Assembly: GCA_038040485.1 (NCBI GenBank)
Contig: JBBPIE010000042.1
Location: 1 to 49,542 of the forward strand
Source of the DNA: Onstottus_B arcticum
GTDB lineage: Bacteria; Acidobacteriota; Blastocatellia; UBA7656
DNA length: 49,542 bases
Reading direction: 5' to 3'
Both the position numbers and the translations under genes were made by a program. Positions within the stretch are counted from its first letter, which is position 1, and each line of letters opens with the position of its first letter. Below are positions 44,888-49,542 of the stretch, one piece after another. The notes under the pieces were generated by a model, which had not been told where the DNA came from, searched no databases, and saw only the letters and a list, made by a program, of their open reading frames with translations.

Positions 44888-45490
44888 CTAAGAAGGGCGG
44901 TTTTACTGACGTTAGTCTTGCCGGTGCTCGTGTTTTCGGTGGATACAGTCCGTGGACAGAACCTGATCAAGTTCCTCGGCCCGCAATACAGTGCTGAGAT
45001 AAAGTTCTCCCCACAATACCGAATCCCGTACAGGGACAACGGGTTTAGTGACCCGCTTAAGCGCCAATGGAAAAAGGCGAAAAAGCGCGGCGCGCCTCAG
45101 CCTGTGATCAATGAGATCAAAGAGTTTCCCGGTTCAACTGATGCTATTGGCCATTGGATCGATGAAGCGTTCGACCAGGCAACGGCATCTTTCAGAACCT
45201 GCGGAGGATCGCTCGCCCGCTTCGCGTCCCTTATCTCACCTTCCAGTTTGTCGGGCGGCGTAATCATCGAGCCAACGATTTGGTTCGAGCCTGCTCTCCA
45301 GTCATATCTAGCCGGCGGATACTACCCATCTACTCGTTCAATAAGAGTCGTGAACATCTATTATAGTTCAGCCGGCGACTACCGCCACGCGAGGACGCTA
45401 TTGGTATGGGAAATGAAGAACCACTTCGCGACGCTTGCCGGAATCGAAAGCGAGCCGTTCTCGCCGGATTGGCCATGCAGAGCGAAATGA
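44885..45490 (+). CDS. Secreted protein of unknown family (paralogue of 40694-41341)
   Basis: This 201-residue protein starts with a signal peptide (MLRRAVLLTLVLPVLVFSV, cleavage near residue 25). No domain is recognised. It matches the secreted protein at 40694-41341 in order and spacing of motifs: WIDEAFD, TCGG, a VNIYY strand, LLVWEMKN and a final WPCRAK. It is on the opposite strand from the signalling island and diverges from the pseudo-receiver gene across 281 bases that hold no gene I can support. The ATG at 44885 fits the signal peptide; a GTG at 44846 would add 13 residues. Function unknown. Confidence 0.8.
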   Translation: MLRRAVLLTLVLPVLVFSVDTVRGQNLIKFLGPQYSAEIKFSPQYRIPYRDNGFSDPLKRQWKKAKKRGAPQPVINEIKEFPGSTDAIGHWIDEAFDQATASFRTCGGSLARFASLISPSSLSGGVIIEPTIWFEPALQSYLAGGYYPSTRSIRVVNIYYSSAGDYRHARTLLVWEMKNHFATLAGIESEPFSPDWPCRAK

Positions 45491-45570
45491 GCGCAACCCC
45501 AATGAGCGCAAACCCGTTGGCAGCAGTTCCAGATAGCGGGTTTGATCGGAAGGCGGGAGTGTCGAGACCG

Positions 45571-45619
45571 AAAAAAAAACAGCGCCCTCGGGTCAAAGGA
45601 AGATTGATCCCGAGGGCGC
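45571..45619 (-). terminator. Rho-independent terminator
   Basis: On the minus strand the 11-bp stem GCGCCCTCGGG/CCCGAGGGCGC (45609-45619 and 45582-45592) is followed by a run of nine T. It lies about 120 bases after the FecR-like gene (stop at 45739) and should end that transcript. On the plus strand no T-run follows, so it is a one-way signal. Confidence 0.88.
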
Positions 45620-45738
45620 CTATGCGTCCTGACGGAGAGAGAGTACGAGTCAGGACGGCTGAGCCAGCGGTACGTAACAGGTTGGTTCAACGCTTTTCAA
45701 GGGCGCCGAAACATCAATGGACCGCCGGCAAAGTTTTG

Positions 45739-46485
45739 TTATGGCACGACCGTACTTGGCCTCGGAAGGGCCTCACTGCTGCCGCTATCGCTGCGGTTGG
45801 ATAACACGACGCCGGTAGCTGCTGCAGCTACGCCGGCAAGCGCCACCATTCCAACCGCCCCGGCCGAAACATAGCCGCCCTTACGCGCGCTTGAAGCCCT
45901 GGCCGAGCCATCATCAATCGTGAAGGCGACATTGCCATTCGCAAGGAGTTCGCCGGCCGGACTGACCGAACTCTCGTCACCGGCGCCAAGCGTTCGCTGA
46001 TCGCTTCCCGACTTTACTTCGACCTGGCCCAGCGACACCGCCAATCGCGCCTTGCCGCCCTCAATCCTCGTGTGCCCCCTCACTCCCGACGGAAGCGATT
46101 GGACCACCCGCCCGACGCGGATGATCTTCACCGCAACCATGTCCGGAGCGAGAGTCACCAGGACGGTCGTATTCGGCTGAAGCTCGATTCGGCCCAGCGC
46201 GCCGAGTTCAATCGTGGCATTGCCGTCCGCCCCGGTAGCAACCGTGCTACCGCTTAAGACGGTAACCCCGCTTTGTGCTTCACTACCATCGACGGTGATC
46301 TGACCTGTTCCGATGAGCCTCCCGGAAGGCAGGCCGAGAATTCCCTTCCCTTCGTGGTTGGTGCTGCTCACTCCCGGCGTCGGTTCCCTCGGCTTTGATG
46401 CGGCAAACGAGCTGATAGCGAACACGCTCGCAACCGCCGACGCCAGCAGCAGGCTCAGCGCCGGTTTGTACTTTGATCTACTCAT
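45739..46485 (-). CDS. FecR-like exported protein
   Basis: This 248-residue protein has a signal peptide (about residues 1-28). A FecR-like beta domain follows (about 55-165), with the characteristic GSTVATGADGNATIELG and LGRIELQPNTTVLV stretches. A Gly/Ala-rich hydrophobic segment near the C-terminus (about 208-226, AGAVGMVALAGVAAAATGVV) may be a membrane anchor. It is not a full FecR (no N-terminal anti-sigma part). The ATG has GGAGGG upstream. It follows the WecA-like gene on the same strand with a 141-base gap, and a strong terminator lies after it. Such FecR-domain proteins are often near surface polysaccharide genes; role unknown. Confidence 0.82.
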   Translation of the reverse strand: MSRSKYKPALSLLLASAVASVFAISSFAASKPREPTPGVSSTNHEGKGILGLPSGRLIGTGQITVDGSEAQSGVTVLSGSTVATGADGNATIELGALGRIELQPNTTVLVTLAPDMVAVKIIRVGRVVQSLPSGVRGHTRIEGGKARLAVSLGQVEVKSGSDQRTLGAGDESSVSPAGELLANGNVAFTIDDGSARASSARKGGYVSAGAVGMVALAGVAAAATGVVLSNRSDSGSSEALPRPSTVVP

Positions 46486-46626
46486 GTTCCCTCCAAGTGA
46501 TGGGACTAAACGCAGGGCTGTCCGTGCGTCGAGCCTTCATCATGTTGGCGACCCTTGGACACGGGGGCAGACGAGAGAAAAGAAAACTGAATCGTATGCA
46601 AACCTGGCAAGTCCCGGTTTCTGAGC

Positions 46627-48213
46627 TCACGCCGTCTTGAAGCCGAAGTGCGACACGCGCTCATCTGCTAGGACCGCAACCACACTTGGCATCGCTTCGC
46701 TTTTAATCTGCGTGGGTTGCCAGGCGATGCGCACAAGCGCGTCGGCAAGTGCGCGGTTGAGTCCGGCGGTCAGCAAGTTCAAATCAACCAGCAACGCCTG
46801 GTCGCTGTGCTGTCGATATAAAGACAGTTGTCCGCAGCTTTCATGGCTGCTGGTTTCCACCTCCAGCGTAAGCGTCCATTCGGGCGTCAGGCTGGCGCCC
46901 TGTGTCGCGCTTGTCGGCGGACGATGCCAGGCGACGCGTCGTTCGCCGGTGTGAGGTTCGTCGGCTGTCAGCCAGTCGCGCCGCGCGCTCGCGTAATACA
47001 GCGTCAGTTGACAACCATCCAGGCCGCTGGCCTCCAATGCTCCCTGCAACATGCAGAGGACATCGAGCAGCGAGCGCGCCTCGCCCAACTGATGGGTCGC
47101 GCGCCGCACGATGAGATTGTTGCTGATCACGCGTTTCTGCCTGATGGCGCGCTGTGCGGCGCAACCCAATTCGTGGAACTCGTGATAACCGAGACGTTTG
47201 ACACCCAGCCAAATCAACAATGCGAGCACGAACCAGACAAGAAACATGACGCCGCTCTCGCGTCGAAGCAGCAGCAAGCTGAGCAGCCCGCAGACTGCCG
47301 ACACGCCGTAGAGCGTACTCACAGCCTGGCGTTGTGTCAGGCCCCGCTCCAACAGTTTGTGATGAATGTGTTCGCGGTCAGCTCTGAACAGTGGGCGGCC
47401 GCTCAGGAATCTGCGCACGACCGACAGCAGGGTTTCGGCGAGCGGCAGGCCGAATAGGACGATCGGCAGCCCCACTGCAACGATGGCCGGCGTCTTCTCT
47501 GAGCTTTCCAGCGCCAGCGCCGCCAGCAGAAAGCCGAGAAAAAGACTGCCGCTATCGCCTAAGAAGATGGTCGCCGGATAAAAGTTGTAACGCAAGAAGC
47601 CCAGCGTCGCGCCCGCCATCGTAATCGTCAGCACGGCGACTAGATGGTGGCCGTACACCAGCGCGACGATAAACATTGTGGCCGTCGAAAAAAGGCTCGA
47701 CCCGGCAGCCAGCCCGTCCAGCCCATCAATCAGATTGAAAGCGTTTGTAACGAATAGTATGAACAGGATGGTCAGAGGCAGCGACATCCACTGGGCGCCC
47801 GGAAGCCCCAACAGCGCGGGCAGCTCAAACCTGCCAACGCCTTCCGAGTAGAGCAGCAGCGCCGCCAAAGCCTGCACGCTGAACTTTACGCGCGCCGAGA
47901 GCGGCCTAAAATCATCATACAGACCGAGCGCGAAGATCAGCAGCGTCGGAATGAAAAGTTTTCGCATTACCTGCGGGTCCGAGCCTAAAGGTACGTTGAA
48001 CAACGGCAGCGTCAACTGGGCCAGCCCGGCTACCAGAACCACGGTCAAGAAGATCGCCACGCCGCCCAGTCGCGGCACCGCCTGGCGATGGATGTGGTGC
48101 GCCGACAACCTCAGCGTCCAGCCACGTCTGAGTGCCAGGTTGCGCAAAGTCCGCGTGAGGATCAAAGATCCCAGCAACGCCGCGACGAAAGAAGCAAGAT
48201 AGACCGTTCCCAT
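46627..48213 (-). CDS. Polyprenyl-phosphate sugar-1-phosphate transferase (WecA/MraY family) with C-terminal extension
   Basis: This 528-residue membrane protein has about ten helices in its first 345 residues. Family motifs are clear: LYDDFRPLSARVKF, NAFNLIDGLDGLAAG, FLGDSGSLFLGF and the loop HIHHKLLERGLT. It should move a sugar-1-phosphate from a UDP-sugar to undecaprenyl phosphate at the inner face of the cytoplasmic membrane, starting a surface polysaccharide. The last 180 residues are a soluble extension with no domain I recognise (ARSLLDVLCMLQGALEASG, LSLYRQHSDQALLVDLN), rare for WecA alone and perhaps GAF-like. It lies 11 bases after the glycosyltransferase gene stop, so the two are probably co-transcribed. 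Confidence 0.92.
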   Translation of the reverse strand: MGTVYLASFVAALLGSLILTRTLRNLALRRGWTLRLSAHHIHRQAVPRLGGVAIFLTVVLVAGLAQLTLPLFNVPLGSDPQVMRKLFIPTLLIFALGLYDDFRPLSARVKFSVQALAALLLYSEGVGRFELPALLGLPGAQWMSLPLTILFILFVTNAFNLIDGLDGLAAGSSLFSTATMFIVALVYGHHLVAVLTITMAGATLGFLRYNFYPATIFLGDSGSLFLGFLLAALALESSEKTPAIVAVGLPIVLFGLPLAETLLSVVRRFLSGRPLFRADREHIHHKLLERGLTQRQAVSTLYGVSAVCGLLSLLLLRRESGVMFLVWFVLALLIWLGVKRLGYHEFHELGCAAQRAIRQKRVISNNLIVRRATHQLGEARSLLDVLCMLQGALEASGLDGCQLTLYYASARRDWLTADEPHTGERRVAWHRPPTSATQGASLTPEWTLTLEVETSSHESCGQLSLYRQHSDQALLVDLNLLTAGLNRALADALVRIAWQPTQIKSEAMPSVVAVLADERVSHFGFKTA

Positions 48214-48224
48214 TTTTGTTTGCT

Positions 48225-49451
48225 CTAGTGACCTATCGTCGGGTTATGTGGCAGAAGCTTGCTCAGGGGCAACTTGCGTGGCGCTTGAGATGCGGCCGGC
48301 GCGCTGTGTGGCGGCATAGCCGACCTGCTCAGCAACAGCGACAACTGGTAGACATAGAAGGTACGGCTGATGACCAGTTCTTCGGCAAACTCCTCGCAGG
48401 CCAACTGCCGCGAATGTTTGCCGAGACGTGTGCAGCGAATGTCATCCGGCAGAATCTCGGCGATGGCGTGCGCTAGAGCCTTGCTGTCGTGCGGCGGCAC
48501 GAGCAAACCGTTTTCGTCGTGATGAACAATTTCGGTGCAACCGGGCATCCGTGTCGCGACCAGTGGTTTGCCGCAGGCGGCTGCTTCGAGCAAAATGCGC
48601 GGCACGCCTTCGCCGTAGTAGGTCGGCAGGGCGACGAGGTCAACGGTTCCGATCAACTCGCGCATATCGTCGCAATGACCCAGCAGGATGACGTTGCCTT
48701 CACGCTTCCACCGCGCGATGACGCTGGCGGGGACCGTATCAGGATTTCCTGCGTCGCTTTCGCCGGCGATCAGGAAGACGGCTTCCGGGAACTCCATGGA
48801 CACGAGCCTCGCCGCTTCGACGTATTCGGCTACACCCTTCGCCCACAACAACCGTGAGGCGAGAAGCACGTAACGCTTATTGGTTTTGCGGACTATGCGG
48901 CGCGGTTTGAAGCGCTCCGTGTCAACGCCGGAGCCGCGAATCAAGTGGCTGGCGCTATCGGCGACGAGCCTGTGTTGGCGAAACGCGCCCTGATCTTCTG
49001 GATTTTGAAAGATTACTTGGGTGCGAAGCAGCACGAGCCGGCACATAAGACTAATGATCCAGCTCAGCACACGCATACGCAGGCGAGGGTCGCTGAAGGT
49101 GAGACCAAGCCCGGTGAGTGCGTTGACTACGGCGCCGATGCTCGCAATCCGCGCCGCAATAGAGCCGTATACCACACACTTGACTGTGAAGTGATGCACG
49201 AGTTCGGGCCGCTCGCATCGATAGACTTTGACAAGCTCGACGATGGTCTTCAACTCGGCAAGCGGATTCAGCCTGCGTCTTTCGAGTCGAAACCCGACGC
49301 AGCGAAACCCCGCGCGCTCCAATCGCTCCGTATACTTTCCGGGAGGAGACAGCAGGACGACGTCGTGGCCCTGCGCTCTCAATGCCTCGGCCAGCGACAT
49401 TCTGAAGTTGTAGAGATACCAATCGGTGTTGGCAAAAAGTAGTATTTTCAT
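48225..49451 (-). CDS. Family 4 glycosyltransferase
   Basis: This 408-residue protein has two Rossmann halves of a GT-B glycosyltransferase. The N-terminal half begins KILLFANTDWYLYNFRMSL (acceptor side). The C-terminal half has the sugar-nucleotide-binding pattern GEGVPRILLEAAACGKPLVA (Glu-x7-Glu, about residues 280-299). It resembles capsular/PglA-type transferases that add a sugar to an undecaprenyl-linked acceptor. That fits the sugar-phosphate transferase gene directly downstream (11-base gap). Donor and acceptor cannot be told. The C-terminal 30 residues are Ala/Pro-rich and probably disordered. Confidence 0.92.
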   Translation of the reverse strand: MKILLFANTDWYLYNFRMSLAEALRAQGHDVVLLSPPGKYTERLERAGFRCVGFRLERRRLNPLAELKTIVELVKVYRCERPELVHHFTVKCVVYGSIAARIASIGAVVNALTGLGLTFSDPRLRMRVLSWIISLMCRLVLLRTQVIFQNPEDQGAFRQHRLVADSASHLIRGSGVDTERFKPRRIVRKTNKRYVLLASRLLWAKGVAEYVEAARLVSMEFPEAVFLIAGESDAGNPDTVPASVIARWKREGNVILLGHCDDMRELIGTVDLVALPTYYGEGVPRILLEAAACGKPLVATRMPGCTEIVHHDENGLLVPPHDSKALAHAIAEILPDDIRCTRLGKHSRQLACEEFAEELVISRTFYVYQLSLLLSRSAMPPHSAPAASQAPRKLPLSKLLPHNPTIGH

Positions 49452-49486
49452 GTCTACCCTTCCCCTTGCTCGTTCGGCTTTTAGAA

Positions 49487-49542
49487 CTGATCCGTGATGC
49501 GTGATCCGTGATGCGTGATCCGTGATGCGTGATCCGTGATGC
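49487..49542. repeat. 14-bp tandem repeat at the window edge
   Basis: Four consecutive copies of the unit GTGATCCGTGATGC (first copy with one mismatch, CTGATCCGTGATGC) run from 49487 to the last base of the window, so the array may be longer. It lies about 35 bases upstream of the glycosyltransferase start codon at 49451. It has no coding potential I can support. Confidence 0.9.

Noticed and set aside
45406..45804. Plus-strand frame of 132 residues overlapping the end of the secreted-protein gene
   Set aside because: It runs through a rho-independent terminator stem and has no homology pattern; likely chance.
46828..47457. Plus-strand frame of 209 residues
   Set aside because: Antisense to the WecA-like transferase; Gln/Ala-rich with no domain.

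Overview
The window looks like chromosomal DNA of a free-living, diderm (Gram-negative-type), G+C-rich bacterium. It encodes a TonB-dependent outer-membrane receptor, a periplasmic YfiR-type protein, PilN/PilO-type pilus parts and several proteins with export signals. The mix of PIG-L/LmbE deacetylase, YdeI, retroviral-type aspartyl protease and very large PAS hybrid kinases is the style I associate with soil Acidobacteriota (perhaps Blastocatellia). That assignment is inference from gene style; no rRNA or marker gene is present.

Layout. (1) 0.1-6.7 kb, minus strand: delta-1-pyrroline-5-carboxylate dehydrogenase, a large exported PIG-L deacetylase-like protein and an APC amino-acid permease, separated by two long palindromic repeats. 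(2) 6.8-9.9 kb, minus: a compact pilN-pilO-pilP-like-prepilin-like operon with start/stop overlaps but no pilM or pilQ beside it. (3) 10-16.5 kb: mixed accessory genes (membrane-anchored zinc-ribbon protein, YdeI, VOC protein, class C beta-lactamase-type hydrolase, tiny membrane protein, aspartyl protease with PDZ) and a 348-bp MITE-like element. (4) 16.5-44.6 kb, nearly all minus strand: a 28-kb signalling island. (5) 44.9-49.5 kb: a second copy of a secreted protein family, a FecR-like exported protein, a WecA/MraY-type sugar-phosphate transferase and a family 4 glycosyltransferase, probably the edge of a surface polysaccharide locus; the window ends in a 14-bp tandem repeat.

The signalling island is the main point of interest. 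I count five histidine kinases and nineteen receiver domains, two HPt domains, one REC-GGDEF diguanylate cyclase with an apparent I-site, two REC-HD-GYP phosphodiesterases and one REC-PilZ c-di-GMP effector. It therefore holds synthesis, breakdown and sensing of c-di-GMP in one place, wired to phosphorelay kinases. At its centre are a TonB-dependent receptor, a YfiR-like protein and a 1840-residue hybrid kinase with a CHASE8-HAMP front end like that of YfiN/TpbB, but ending in kinase-REC-REC-HPt instead of GGDEF. The cyclase overlaps its 3' end. This looks like a rewired Yfi system in which the periplasmic signal goes through a phosphorelay.

The island is evolving fast. One hybrid kinase is cut by an in-frame TAG where paralogues have Gln. 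A kinase 3' remnant lies between two near-identical response regulators. A receptor 3' remnant follows the intact receptor. Another kinase carries a 753-bp internal PAS-PAS tandem duplication. Three receivers have lost key phosphorylation residues. Many starts were moved inward from the longest ORF on the basis of Shine-Dalgarno sites, ATGA-type overlaps or alignment with paralogues, as stated per gene.
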